Origin: Solenopsis invicta
Lineage: Eukaryota; Arthropoda; Insecta; Hymenoptera; Formicidae
NCBI RefSeq assembly: GCF_016802725.1
Contig: NC_052666.1
Span: forward strand, 10,743,375-10,807,374
Direction of reading: 5' to 3'
DNA: 64,000 bases
Of this stretch, positions 10,551-21,893 are shown piece after piece (position 1 is the first letter of the stretch; each line of letters starts with the position of its first letter). Made by a program: the position numbers and the translations under genes. The notes below the pieces were generated by a model. It saw only the letters and a list, made by a program, of their open reading frames with translations, searched no databases and had not been told where the DNA came from.

Positions 10551-13500
10551 CTGCGGGAAACGGCGCCAGGACTGGCGATATTCCGCCCGACCCCCGGTCC
10601 TCCGAATAAAATTTACGCCCCGGCCGCACCTAACCGTGCGTTTGCGCGACCAGGACCTCACGGCACTTCTCGATACCGGGTCGGAGGTGTCATTTATTAA
10701 CCTCGCCACCGCCCACCGCGCCGAGGCGAGCGGCTTTAAAATCCAGCGCGAGAGTAATACCGTACAACTGGCCGACGGTCAGTCGGTGGAACTGCCCGGC
10801 CACGTACGCCTGACCGTGACAATCGGACACCGACGCATTTGGCACAAATTCCGCATAATGCCAAGCATGAAAACCGCCATGCTCCTCGGTATAGACGCAT
10901 GGACAAAAGTAGGCGCGCCCATACCTATCCCCCCCGCCGGACTACGGGGCCGCAAGGAGAATCACGCCGTGACCAACGTATCCACGTTGCTCACGCCCAT
11001 CGAATCAGCCGAGCTAAACCGCTTCCTCACAACCGAACTCGCGCAGTTCGAAGGCGTAACCGGCCCGACGACAATAACGCAGCACGTCATCCGGTTGAAA
11101 CCCGGCCGCGAACCAATCAAACAGCGGTACCGACCGCGAAATCCCGCAATGCAGGCCGTAATCGACGCCGAAGTCACGGCAATGCTCGACGACGGCGTCA
11201 TAAAACGGTCACGAAGCCCATGGAGCTCCCCTGTCGTAATAGTGCGCAAGAAAGACGGCAAGTTCCGATTTTGCATCGACTTCCGTCGCGTTAACGATGC
11301 AACCGAACCAGACGCGTACCCGCTCCCCCAGATCCCCGCCACGCTCGACAAGCTACGCGGCGCTCGGTTCCTATCCACACTAGACTTAAAAAACGGCTAC
11401 TGGCAAGTGCCGCTATCTCCCGCGAGCCGACCAGTCACCGCGTTTACAGTACCCGGCAAGGGTCTGTTTCAGTTTAAAGTCATGCCGTTCGGCCTACACT
11501 CCGCGCCCGCCACCTTTCAGCGGCTGCTCGATTCCGTACTCGGACCCGACCTCGAACCACGCGTGCTGGTCTACCTCGACGACATCATCGTTGTCAGCGC
11601 CACGTTCGAGGAACACCTGCAGATGCTACGCGAAGTCTTTCACCGACTCCGCGAGGCCAAGCTACGAATCAACCCGGAAAAATGCCGGTTCTGTGTGGAA
11701 CGACTCAAGTACCTCGGTCACATCGTCCACTGGGACGGTATACGCACCGACACCGAAAAGGTCTAAGCCCGCTACCGTCAAGCAGGTCCGACAGTTCCTC
11801 GGCGTCGCCTCGTGGTACCGTCGGTTCATCCAAGACTTTGCTACCGTGGCCGCGCCGCTGACCGCGCTAACAAAAAAAACACGCAAGGTGGAAAATGGGG
11901 GGCCGAGGAACAGGCCGCGTTTCAAGCGCTAAAACACATCCTCATCGCTGCCCCCGTGCTGACCTGCCCCGACTTCTCCAGGCGGTTCGTACTGCAAACC
12001 GACGCGAGCAACACCGGTCACGGAGTCGTGTTGACGTAATTCTTTCCCGAAGGCGAGCGCGTGATAGCATACGCGAGCCGAACGCTAAATCAGGCCGAAC
12101 GGAATTACAGCGCCACCGAGCTCGAGTGCTTGGCCGTAATCTGGGGGATACGCCGGATGCGCGAATATCTCGAAAGGTACCCCTTCACCGTCGTCACAGA
12201 CCACCAGTCGCTACGGTGGCTACAGAAACTCGACACGTCCACCGGACGGCTGGGACGGTGGGCGTTCGAGCTACAGCAATACGATGTCGAAATCAAGTAT
12301 CGAAAAGGCGCGCTAAACTGCGTCGCGGACGCTTTATCACGGCAACTCACAAGCGCCGCGGCAAATCTCATCCCACCGGACCGCGCTACGCGCTGCACGA
12401 GAAAATTCCGCCGCGCAACCCGACTTCGCGATCTGCGAGGGGAGGCTGTACCGCCACGTCCTGCATAGCCTAGACTTTAACGAGTCACCGGCCGAGGAAC
12501 AATGGAAGCGTTGCGTACCGCGCGACGAGCGGCCAGAAATCCTCTGCCGGAATCACGCCGCCGCAAGCCACCTCGGCGTGGCCAAGACGATCGCGCGAAT
12601 CGCTCAGACGTACTATTGGCCGGGCATGTTCCGAGAAATCGCCGCGTACGTTCGAAAATGCGAACACTGCCTGCGGCACAAAGTGGAGCAGCGCAAACCG
12701 GCCGGCAACATGCACGCGACGAATGTCACGCGGCTCTGGCAGCAGGTCACCGTGGACCTTGTAGGACCTCTCCCCCGCTCCAAGAAAGGTCACACGTGGC
12801 TACTGGTCATGCAAGACCGATTCTCAAAATGGACAGAGCTACGACCCCTTCGACAAGCGACAGCCCCCGCCGTAACGCGCGGCATCGCGGAACAGGTCCT
12901 GCTGCGTCACGGATGCCCGGAAAGCATCATCTCCGATAACGGGACGCAGCTAAAATCGGGGCAGTTAAAAGAACTCCTACACGCTTACCGCATCCGACAT
13001 GTGTGCACGCTGACTCACGCGCCGCATTGTAATCCAGTAGATCGAACGAACCGCGTGATCAAGACGATGATCGCGCAATACGTGAACCGCGATCACCGCA
13101 ACTGGGACAAAAGAATCCCCGAACTACAACTGGCTTACAATGCGGCGCGACACACGAGGCAACCGGTTACACACCGGCGTTCCTCTTTCTCGGGCGAGAG
13201 ATATTCACCCCCGCGCGCGTCGGCGAAGCGACGCCTCCTCCTACCCCGCCGCCAGACGCCACACGACGCTACCTCGAGGAGGCCTATGAACTAGTACGCG
13301 TACATCTCGCACGCGCGTTCCAAAGGCAACAAAAATACTACAACCTCCGCCGTCGCCCATGGCAACCAAAAATAGGCGATTGGGTGTGGAAAAGAGAACA
13401 CCCCCTGTCCAATAAAGCCGCCGCGTTCAATGCCAAATTGGCACCGAAGTTCCGAGGGCCCCTCGAGGTACGCAACAAAATCTCGCCCGTGATTTTCGAC

Positions 13501-13590
13501 CTACGCAACAGGCGCGGACAATGGACTCGGCACGTACACGTACAAGACTTAAAACCGGCGCGAGACCGACGAGAGGGGAGACATCGATAA
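10477..13590 (+). pseudogene. Gypsy pol: protease, RT, RNase H, integrase
   Basis: 10477-11766 is open: protease L-L-D-T-G-S-E-V-S-F, then reverse transcriptase with F-L-S-T-L-D-L-K-N-G-Y-W-Q and V-Y-L-D-D-I-I-V. A TAA at 11764-11766 ends it. After frameshifts near 11766 and 11890 comes RNase H (D-A-S-N at about 12000, T-E-L-E-C-L-A, T-D-H-Q-S-L), with a TAA at 12037-12039. The integrase, 12540-13190, has the zinc residues H-A-A-A-S-H and C-E-H-C, then V-D-L-V-G-P-L and S-D-N-G-T-Q. The third catalytic residue is changed: N-P-V-D-R-T-N-R, where Gypsy integrases have Glu. A frameshift near 13180 leads to the C-terminal chromatin-binding part ending at 13590. Confidence 0.92.
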
Positions 13591-14261
13591 CGAAGCAACC
13601 GATTCCGGAGAGGAGACCGAGGACGAGCAGCCAAACAATAATAACGGAGATGACTCGAGCGGAGAGGCATAAACAAAGGCTAACCGTGACGACAACCAAA
13701 GTCAAAACCCCACAGCAACCGTCACTTGCAAGACGACCGCTCGACGAGATGGATCGCACCGAACAAGAAATCATAGGCGAAATCAATCAACTCCTGGCGG
13801 AGTACGAAGAGTACGACCCAGCGAATCCAGGGATCGATCCGGCCTGGAGCCAGCTCCGGCTTCGTCAACCGACTCCGCCACCGCAAACGGCAGCAGCGAA
13901 AATCCCGCGCAGCATCGCAATCGCCGGCCAGAAGGGAGGACGTCTCGTCCAGCCCACCGATCGACGGAACCGGGCCAAAATGGAGTGGGTGATCAATCCA
14001 TCCACCGCACGGCCGAAATCCCGTCGACAGCCTGCGGTAACACCATCACCGCACACATCGCTCGAACCGGCGCGAGTCATGGGACCACTGCCACCTCCGC
14101 CGATTGAAGTGGAGGTCGAACCAGGGCACCGAATCAGCGTGCCACACTTCGCTGCCCACCGCGCACGAGAGTGGAAAACTCGCTTGGGAGGAAAGCGGTG
14201 GCACGTACGCTTTAACCACAACGGAAGCGTACGCCGCGTACGAGAAATTCCGCCGAAGTAA
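13521..14261 (+). CDS. Gypsy 3' ORF, basic protein of unknown function
   Basis: An uninterrupted 246-codon frame that overlaps the end of integrase by about 70 bases and stops 62 bases before the 3' LTR. The protein is rich in Arg, Pro, Thr and Gln, with a short acidic stretch near residues 80-97 (E-E-Y-E-E-Y-D) and an Arg/Trp-rich end (G-G-K-R-W-H-V-R-F-N). It has no signal peptide and no membrane segment, so it does not look like an envelope protein. Its position is that of an accessory ORF. It is intact in an element whose gag and pol are both broken, which may be chance. I do not recognise a domain. Confidence 0.5.
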   Translation: MDSARTRTRLKTGARPTRGETSITKQPIPERRPRTSSQTIITEMTRAERHKQRLTVTTTKVKTPQQPSLARRPLDEMDRTEQEIIGEINQLLAEYEEYDPANPGIDPAWSQLRLRQPTPPPQTAAAKIPRSIAIAGQKGGRLVQPTDRRNRAKMEWVINPSTARPKSRRQPAVTPSPHTSLEPARVMGPLPPPPIEVEVEPGHRISVPHFAAHRAREWKTRLGGKRWHVRFNHNGSVRRVREIPPK

Positions 14262-14307
14262 CAACCAAAGACACGTATGTCTCGTGCCTCAAATTCAGGT
14301 ACTTCCT

Positions 14308-14323
14308 AAGGGGGGGGGGGTGA
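14308..14323 (+). other. polypurine tract
   Basis: AAG followed by ten G and TGA, directly before the 3' LTR; the expected primer for plus-strand DNA synthesis. Confidence 0.8.
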
Positions 14324-15319
14324 TGTGACGATGCACCCCATATGAAACATCGCCACGGCGAACATCAGCCGAAAAGACCGCCGGGCTATAACCCAGGGTG
14401 CCTTGGGCACCCATTTTTAAGAATCCAAAGACCGCGATACCGTCTGGCGACAAACATCGCCAGAAGAGACGCGCTGAGTCGGCGCGCACGCGCTCTCGGA
14501 GGACACACGGTCCTCCCTATCCCGACAACTCCGCCGTCAAGCGCCGAGAAAGATAACGGAGGCGAGCGGAGTCGCTCGGTATAAATAGGGCCACCGCGAC
14601 GAGAGACGACACTCTGCCACCGACCAGCTTCCCAATAACGGTCCGCTGCGTTGGCGATATCCTGCTCCCAAAGTCGGAAACCCGGTCGAAGAGTGCTTGG
14701 CCGCGGCGAGAGGGTACTCTGCCTCCGACGCAAATCCATTCTACATATACCAGTCTCCGCAAACCAAGCACCAAGAGTCTTGGTCCACGAGCCGGTCCCC
14801 GGCGACCCGGAGGCTGCCCTCCTCACCTCGCGACACTCACCAAAACCACGACCGCCGTGTTCAGGGTCCCGGGTCAAGGTACTTGACAGGGTGTCGCGCG
14901 TCCGACCTGCCTGCGACGATCCCGTCGCAAATCCGCCATACCGCGCGGGAATCCGACCCGCCCGCTATAATCGCGTCGCAACGGCTAGCCCGCGAACCGT
15001 ACCACGTCTACCGCGTCGCCGAACGCGGCACACAGGCCGAGGGGCCGCACCCACACGGGGTCGCGCCGATACGCTCCCGTATAGTCCAGCGCCGGGACGC
15101 ACCTATACTTAAGTATCTGTATATATGTGTAAATAGCTTACCGTGTACATATCATCTAGCAAATATATATATATATATATATACATTCAAACTCATATCT
15201 CGCGTCAAGTAAATCAAACCGCTCCGTCGACCTTCCTTTCTCCCGCGTCGAACCATTTTCGCGGTCTTGCACCGAGAGTCCGACGAGCTCATTCGCGCGC
15301 GGAAAGTCGGTAAATTACA
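14324..15319 (+). repeat. Gypsy 3' LTR
   Basis: 996 bp, clearly the partner of 8518-9517, with scattered substitutions and a short deletion near 15003. It is followed by the target copy AATA. Confidence 0.95.
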
Positions 15320-15481
15320 AATATGAAAAACTTAATAATAAATATAAGAATCTTAAAAACAAATTAATGTATTAATGTTCGTATTAATGTTAAAAACAAA
15401 AATTTTAAAAATTGGTCAAGTCAGGTTTACGATATATAAACTACTTACAAGAGATTACATAACATTTGGCTAAAGAAGACT

Positions 15482-16574
15482 AACAAGGAGAATACCCCAA
15501 CTGCCAACTAAGTTTTTTAATGAGCTTTGGTGTGGTGGTAGATTAGGAAAATATAAGATTACGCCTCCAATATTAGCCGTAGATACGCAGCCGTTTTCGA
15601 GAATGTGAGGGTTGAAATTAGGCGATCACGTTATCTACCTTAAATTTAAAGGTTCAATTGTAGCATTTTGTTAGCCGCGCAACGAACGCATTAGACTCAC
15701 AGTCCAAAGATCATGCGTTCGAGCCTCAGCACTGTCCTTTTTTTTTTTATTTAATTTACTGTTTATTCTAAATGTCAATTATTTTACTTATTAATAATTA
15801 ATTATTAACATTGTTTATAACCTAAAAGAAAAAAAATAATTAAATTTGTTTAAAAATATATTAAAAATTTAGGAAACTATTTGGAGAAATAATTTATGTT
15901 TACAAATAAAATTTCAAACATTTCATATTGTGACCTTGATTATAATATTGTAAAATCATATTATATGAAATTGTTTTACAATTAGTAAATTACTACAAAC
16001 ATTATCCTCGCAATAACACAATTTATTACATTTCTTATTTTTTATTATAAGTACTTGGATGGTATTCATCATAAAAACAATTAAAGCATAAGAATGTGCG
16101 GCAATGAGAGCATTGAATAAATGCTGATTCAAAATCTCTTCAAAATCAAAACATGAATTATTTCTCTAAATAGTTTTCTAAATTTTTAATATATTTTTAA
16201 ACGAATTTAATTATTTCTTTTATTTTAGGTTATAAACAATGTTAATAATTAATTATTAATAAGTAAAATAACTGACATTTAGAATAAAAAGTAATTTAAA
16301 TAAAAAAAAAGGGACAGTGCCGAGGCTCGAACGCATGATCTTTGGACTGTGAGTCTAGTGCGTTCGTTGCGCGGCTAACGAAATGCTACAATTGAACCTT
16401 TAAATTTAAGGTAGATAACGTGCTTGCCTAATTTCAACCCTCACATTCTCGAAAACGGCTGCGTATCTACGGCTAATATTTGAGGCGTAAACTTATATTT
16501 TCTTAATCTACCACCACACCAAAGCTCATTAAAAAACTCGGTTGGCAGTTGAGGTATTCTCTTTGTAAATATAG
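15482..16574. repeat. 1.1-kb foldback element with tRNA-like arms
   Basis: The left arm, about 15482-15905, is repeated inverted at about 16140-16574 with high similarity; the loop is about 235 bp of AT-rich sequence. Each arm carries a tRNA-like block (left about 15672-15737) with a B-box-like GCGTTCGAGCC and the segment ACTCACAGTCCAAAGATCATG, followed by a T-run. It lies in the hAT intron, just right of the Gypsy element. Confidence 0.85.
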
Positions 16575-16730
16575 CCGAAACGTACCGCTTTATTGTATTT
16601 ATAATTTAAAGCTTACATTGACATCCAGAATTGTTTGGCTCGTAAACTTGACCAGTTTTTTACATTCTTGAATAAAAATTATATCATTAATTTAACAAAA
16701 TTTATTATTTCTTCAAAATTACTGTTATAA

Positions 16731-16732
<2 letters not shown>

Positions 16733-16799
<67 letters not shown>

Positions 16800-16815
16800 G
16801 CACGCACGCACGCAT
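16733..16815 (+). repeat. (CA)n microsatellite
   Basis: CA dinucleotides running into CGCA repeats. Similar CA/TG tracts occur at 962-980, 7398-7558, 17736-17772, 42765-42794 and 47848-47942. Confidence 0.95.
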
Positions 16816-17859
16816 GCACGCACATATATATAATTTGTATGTATAATGCAAAATATGGATTTTTTATTTTAATTAGGTTATGAAACCTTTAGTGTATGCA
16901 CTGGATATTTTACAATGTAAGAATGGTATGTACATGGGATACCTATTACCAGTTTTAAGTACCTTGAAAGAAAAATTAAAACAATTAAATAATAAGAACC
17001 TTACGGAATGCCACGCCCTACTTACTGCTATTCAACAAAGAAGAACATAAAAGGTATGAGATAATTTAAATAATGCAATAAATAAAATAAATAGTATGTA
17101 CAATGGTACATATTAGTTAATTTTTTTAGTAAAAATATAATTATGTTTCTATTAAATCTAAAATAGAACAAAAAATACTAATAGACTATTAGTAATAAAA
17201 TTAACAATATTTACACTTTACAATGCACATAATTTTAGATTTTGCACACTACATGAAAAAAAAGAATAATTGCAGCTTGTTTGCATCCAAAGTTTAATTA
17301 AAGTGGTTAACTGGACAGAAAAAAAATATTGCTGTAAACTACTTAGAAGATTTATTAAGAATAAAATCAAACAAAAGTTCTTCAAATGGTACACAAATAG
17401 TTGTTGATCCTGATAATGATTTTTTTAATTTTTGCACAAAAAATTTTTGAACAAGACGAATTGCAAGAATTTTTGAAATCAAGTAACTGTAATATTGCAA
17501 TGTTAAATAACTTTTCAACGCTTAAAAAGGCCTTTATTAAATATAATACATCACTTCCAAGTAGTGCATCAGTCGAGCAATTATTTAGTTGTGGAGGTTT
17601 AGTATTAACGTCACAAAGAGGTCATCTTAAGGACGATACAATGGAATAACAATTACTTTTAAAATTAAATAATAATATTCAATAAATATTACAGATTTTT
17701 GTAAAGGCTGTGTATTTTAAGGTTACCTCTTGGTGTGTGTATGTGTGCGTGTGCGTGTGCGTGTGTGTGTGTGACCATACACCATAATAAAATATATTTT
17801 ATTAATTATTTGAAAGTGTCATATCAGAAAAATATAGACATTTTGTATTAAGAAAAAAT

Positions 17860-18090
17860 TAAAATAATAGAGATATTTTGACCGTTGCTGTATCAACACA
17901 ATACTTGAACAAGAATGCCTACTAAGGTCGTAGCTCGGTCTTCGTGCTTGTATTGTCTATGTAATTTTATATACTTTCCTCAAGTTCAATGAACTGCGCC
18001 AAATTAATTTTCAGTCATAACACAATTCTAAATTGAACGAGTTAAGTAATATCACGTATTATTAAATATTTACCTTCCCCCCCCCCCTAA
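17860..18090 (+). repeat. copy of a foldback family, left of the R1 insertion
   Basis: 17860-18005 is repeated directly at 38876-39010, and 17895-18090 is repeated inverted at about 39009-39200. A C-run ends it. It lies just outside the tRNA-like block on this side. Confidence 0.8.
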
Positions 18091-18104
18091 AAAACTGTAA
18101 AGAA

Positions 18105-18176
18105 ATTATTGCGAAAAATATCACCCCAACCAGGGTTCGAACCTGGGACCTCCTGAATCTTCGGTACGGGTGTCTT
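18105..18176 (-). pseudogene. tRNA-like sequence, 3' half
   Basis: Read on the minus strand: a T-arm with the perfect B box GGTTCGAACC (18134-18143), paired CCCAGG/CCCTGG sides, and an acceptor-like end GGGGTGA. The 5' half is at 38794-38817, 20.6 kb away; the two belong together because the 15-base target duplication (18162-18176 and 38779-38793) is part of the tRNA-like body. A 19-base inverted repeat (18105-18123 with 38818-38836, 17 of 19 matching) encloses the joined unit. A tRNA-derived SINE or tRNA pseudogene is most likely. Confidence 0.65.
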
Positions 18177-20992
18177 TTTTTTGGTACTGAAGAAGAGGAA
18201 AATCTTCACAGAGCCTTCCTACAACGAGTGATAGCAGGCCAAACCAGTCAGTGGGCCGGTCCGTCAGGACGGGTCCTGCCGGCGCCACTTCCCATCAAGC
18301 AGCCGTACTGACCGCCCTCACTCGACAAAGAGAGGAAGACGCCCCGGGGCCCGTACTCCAGGTTGTGAAGGATTCGATGTGAGTACATCGCAAAGATACT
18401 ACTCACATCGCCTACTTCCTAAAAACCTCTCCTTATGCGTATCCTAACTGATCGATCGGGCGCCCCTGGCCAACAATACGTTATTACTTCAGTGGGCGCC
18501 CGCGTTCTTATAGTATTATTATTCCTTGCATGACCGGGCAATCCTAATCAACGTGGAATCAATTTCCCCAGAGTTATTTGTAACATTGTTACTTTCAGAA
18601 AATAGGAGGATTTTATTGAGTCTCAGCAACGCGGAGAGAATGTGAGAGTCTAGGATTCTCTAGTTCAATCTTCACGTCGCTTATTCATAATTTATCTGCT
18701 TATTTACTTAGCAGTAATCACACTAGTCTGCAGTTTCCAGACGAGTCAATCGCTATTGTTCCCAATGAAATCCCAACCACTGGGGCAGAGACCATACTTT
18801 CTTCAGTAATGTGGAACATCGTGCCGGCTCATTTAACACTACATTGTCAAGCTTGTGCCCCTGTACGACGGGTTCGAAGTCTAACACGAGGCGGTCTATG
18901 GCATCTTGGGTCGATTCCTGCTATTCGTTGTCTCATTCATTTAGCTTCTTCTTTTTTCCTGATTACTTGTTCACAATAATCAGTGAAGACTTTCCATTTA
19001 GATGGCTCTTTCAGGCTTTCTTCAAATATTTTTTTTAGAGTAAAATCCAGCCCAAATGCATCAACTTGTTTAGCCCGCTCCTCCGTCCAGCTATCGCATT
19101 CAAGTAGCGTGTGGTCCGCCGTATCTATTCGTCGCTCGCAGTGCAAACATACTGAAGAACCTGTTTTCCGGATGTTGTATAGATACACGTTGAAGCAGCT
19201 GTGTCCAGTTATTACCTGAGTGGTTCTAAAGGACATTGCTAGTTCTTTTCCTCTGGCCATCCAATCACTCAGTATGGGTACTAGACAATTTCTGACCCGT
19301 CCTCCAGGTAACCTATTGCTGTTTTCTACCAGGATATCCTTCCATAATTGAATTAACGCCGACCTCTGCATATTCCTTATGCCGATGCGCATTCTAGGGG
19401 TCAGTTCGATGCCCTCCTCCCTGAGGCCACTCTCCGCATTGTAAATTCTAGCACTCTCATTAGCTAGAATGTCGAGCGGAATCTGATTTGCCAGAATAGC
19501 CGACGCCTCGTGCGAAACGGTACGGTATGCCGAAATCACTCTAAGGGCCACGTGTCTTTTAATCCTTCTCATTTTCTCTTTAATTTGCTTCTTATTGGCT
19601 ATATGGGCCCAAATTGGTGACGCGTACAAGACGACAGAGTTTATTATATTGGCGTATAAGCGTCTTTTCCTCTCTCCCGGACCACAAAGGTTTGGCATGA
19701 GACGCATCAGTGCTGAGGCTATTCTCTCGGCCTTGGGTATTATTGCTCCAAAGTGCTCGTCGTAGGATCAATTTCTATTTATAACTAGGTCTAGATACTT
19801 TATACTGTGTCCTATGGGAATCAAATATCTGTTGACAATCACCGAAAGATCATTAGGTGTTTTCTTTCTTTTACGCGTGAACAGCACTGCCTCAGATTTA
19901 TCGGGTGAAACCTGCAGCCCCAAGCTCCCGATTTTGTTACACAAATATGCCAAGGCAACTTCCGCTCGCGCTATGGCCCCTTCTGACGTTTCGTATGCCG
20001 CAATCAGTAGAGTATCGTCCGCGTAACATAAGGCCGTGCAGAGATCTGGGAGCTCAACATCCAAGACAGTGTTGTATCGTGTGTTCCAAAGAAGCGGACC
20101 CAAAACCGAACCCTGAAGGACCCCAAACGACATAATGTATTTTTTAATTTTATTCTCGCTATTAATATACACTACTCAAAAGAAAATAGGGAACACTTTC
20201 CAGACATCAAAAATTAGGCTATTTTCAAATGACTGTAACTCGGTGAAAAATCATCGTAGATAAAAAATAAAAAAAGCATTTTGAAGCTTGAAGATCCAAC
20301 TTTAACGCTCTATCAGCAGATTTTCAAAATTCTTTTAACTTCCTTGTCTTATGCAGTAAAAAAGCACACCCTGTTTTGTTCCTTAAAATTTCGTATTTTT
20401 GACACTTTGCAGCTCGACCAACAAATTTTTTTCGAACAATTCAAGTAAAGCTTCATAAACTACAACATTTTGCCTACAAAATGCTTTTTTTAAAATTTCT
20501 CTACGATTTTTTTTGACCGAGTTACGCTACTTTGAAGCTAAACCTGCATTTTTTACAAATGATATCCGTACTCCGTGAAAAATCATCGTAGACAAAAAAT
20601 CAAAAAACCATTTTAAAGCTCGAAGTTCCAGCTTTAACATGCTGTTAATGGTTTTCAAAAATTTTCTCAATTTCTTAGTACTATGCCCCAAAAAAGATAC
20701 ACTGTTTTTTCCTTAAAATAACGTATTTTTAACAGCCTGTAGCTCAATAAAAAAATTTTTCTCGACAAATCCAATGCAAGTGCCATAAAGTATGACATTT
20801 TCTCTACAAAATGCTTTTTTTAAAGTTTTCTCTACGATTTTTTTTGACCGAGTTACAAGACTTTGAAAATATACATTTTTTACAGTACATTTTTCCGAAA
20901 AATGACGTCTACCGCCGACATTAGCATTACCCAATGTGCACCACGTGGAGGTTGTCGGTCGGATTTTTGCACATCGTGTGTGTGTGTGTGTG

Positions 20993-21047
<55 letters not shown>

Positions 21048-21148
21048 ATCACAGCAGAGATAAGGACCCCGCAGTTCGTCACTTCTGCAGTATTTAATGA
21101 CTCCAAACCCTCTCTGCTGTGTGTGTATGCGCTCGCGCGCATGAGAGT

Positions 21149-21740
21149 TCAATAGTGTGTATTTCCTCCTCTCTGATCAATTACTGCTTGCAAGCGTTCT
21201 CGCATATTTATACATCTTGCAATACGATCTTGCGGAATGTTGTGCCAAATTTCCGTTAAAATTTCTCCCAATTCTTCTAAATTTCGCGGCTGTTCCTCGC
21301 GACGCCTTAATCGTCGTTCCATTTCATCCCAAATGTGCTCGATTGGATTTAAGTCCGGGCTATTGGCAGGATGATTTAACAGTCTAATTGCGTGTCGTTG
21401 AAAAAAACGTCGCGTTATATTCGCCGTATGAGGTCGAGCGTTGTCCTGCATAAAAATAAAGTTCCGACAGGTTCGATTTAATAGCAAAACGTGTGGTCGT
21501 AGAATATCGTTGATATAACGAACACCCGTCATTGCCGGAGGTGGCAGGATCACTAGATCACTTCGTCTTGTAAGTGATATACACCCCCACACCATCACGG
21601 AACCGCCGTTGTAGGATCGTATTGGCATAACGCAACGTCGATCATAGCGTTCATTTCGTCGATGCCAAGTACGTATACGAGCATCATTGCCATAAAGGCA
21701 AAAACATGATTCGTCGGAGAAATATACATTTCTCCAATCC
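21149..21740 (-). pseudogene. Tc1 transposase, C-terminal part in the left arm
   Basis: This copy lacks its N-terminal DNA-binding part because the inverted arm ends at 21740. From there it is open to the stop at 21149: F-S-D-E-S with the first catalytic Asp, M-V-W-G-C-I, F-M-Q-D-N-A-R-P-H-T with the second, and S-P-D-L-N-P-I-E-H-I-W-D-E with Glu 34 residues further (DD34E). It keeps the T-run near 21490 intact, so its frame is unbroken where the other copy is shifted. One change relative to the other copy is Arg to Cys after D-E-S. Confidence 0.88.
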
Positions 21741-21893
21741 TGTGAACTGTAAACATATAGTCGTCTTAGTCTAAAAAAAATCTCTTTTTAGACAAAGATG
21801 ACCATATGTAAACATTGCATGCTCAATACAATAAAATTTTGTTTAGTACGCCGGCGATTCTCGCAGTGTGATAAGCGACACGGAATTTTCAAA

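Larger units (their letters stand above)
8518..15319 (+). mobile_element. Gypsy-type LTR retrotransposon
   Basis: Two LTRs of about 1 kb (8518-9517 and 14324-15319) start TGTGAC and end TTACA. The 4-base duplication AATA lies outside both ends (8514-8517 and 15320-15323). The order is LTR, primer-binding site, gag, protease, reverse transcriptase, RNase H, integrase, an extra ORF, polypurine tract, LTR, which is the Gypsy order. It is much richer in GC than its surroundings. Several stops and frameshifts in gag and pol, and visible differences between the LTRs (for instance a short gap near 15003 in the right one), make it an old, inactive copy. It sits inside an intron of the hAT relic. Confidence 0.95.
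7655..17649 (+). pseudogene. hAT transposase, spliced, interrupted
   Basis: Exon pieces can be placed by motif. About 7655-7827 has K-R-K-S-A-A-L-T-C-R-R-I-K and, after a 1-nt frame change, C-T-T-T-D-S-G-S-N-F-V-K-A-F, the RNase-H-fold block of hAT transposases. About 7910-8248 has L-P-L-H-H-R-C-V-S-H-L-L-N-L-I. 8340-8481 has W-N-S-T-F-D. About 16877-17050 has M-K-P-L-V-Y-A-L-D-I-L-Q and G-Y-L-L-P. About 17265-17649, frameshifted, has the dimerisation block P-S-S-A-S-V-E-Q-L-F-S-C-G-G. The intron 8249-8339 is GT-AG. The intron 8482-16876 uses a GC donor (CAG/GCAAGA) and an AG acceptor, and reading across it gives E-Y-C-Q-V-M-K-P. That intron now holds the Gypsy element and a foldback. Confidence 0.85.

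Noticed and set aside
13521..14261. An envelope gene that would make the Gypsy element an errantivirus
   Set aside because: No signal peptide, no membrane segment and no cysteine pattern.
17650..18120. Right terminal repeat of the hAT element
   Set aside because: No CCCAACCCTG-like end or copy of the left 8-base flank found; the end is lost or too diverged.
18121..18176. A functional tRNA gene
   Set aside because: It is split by 20.6 kb, its acceptor stem has mismatches and the anticodon arm does not fold well.
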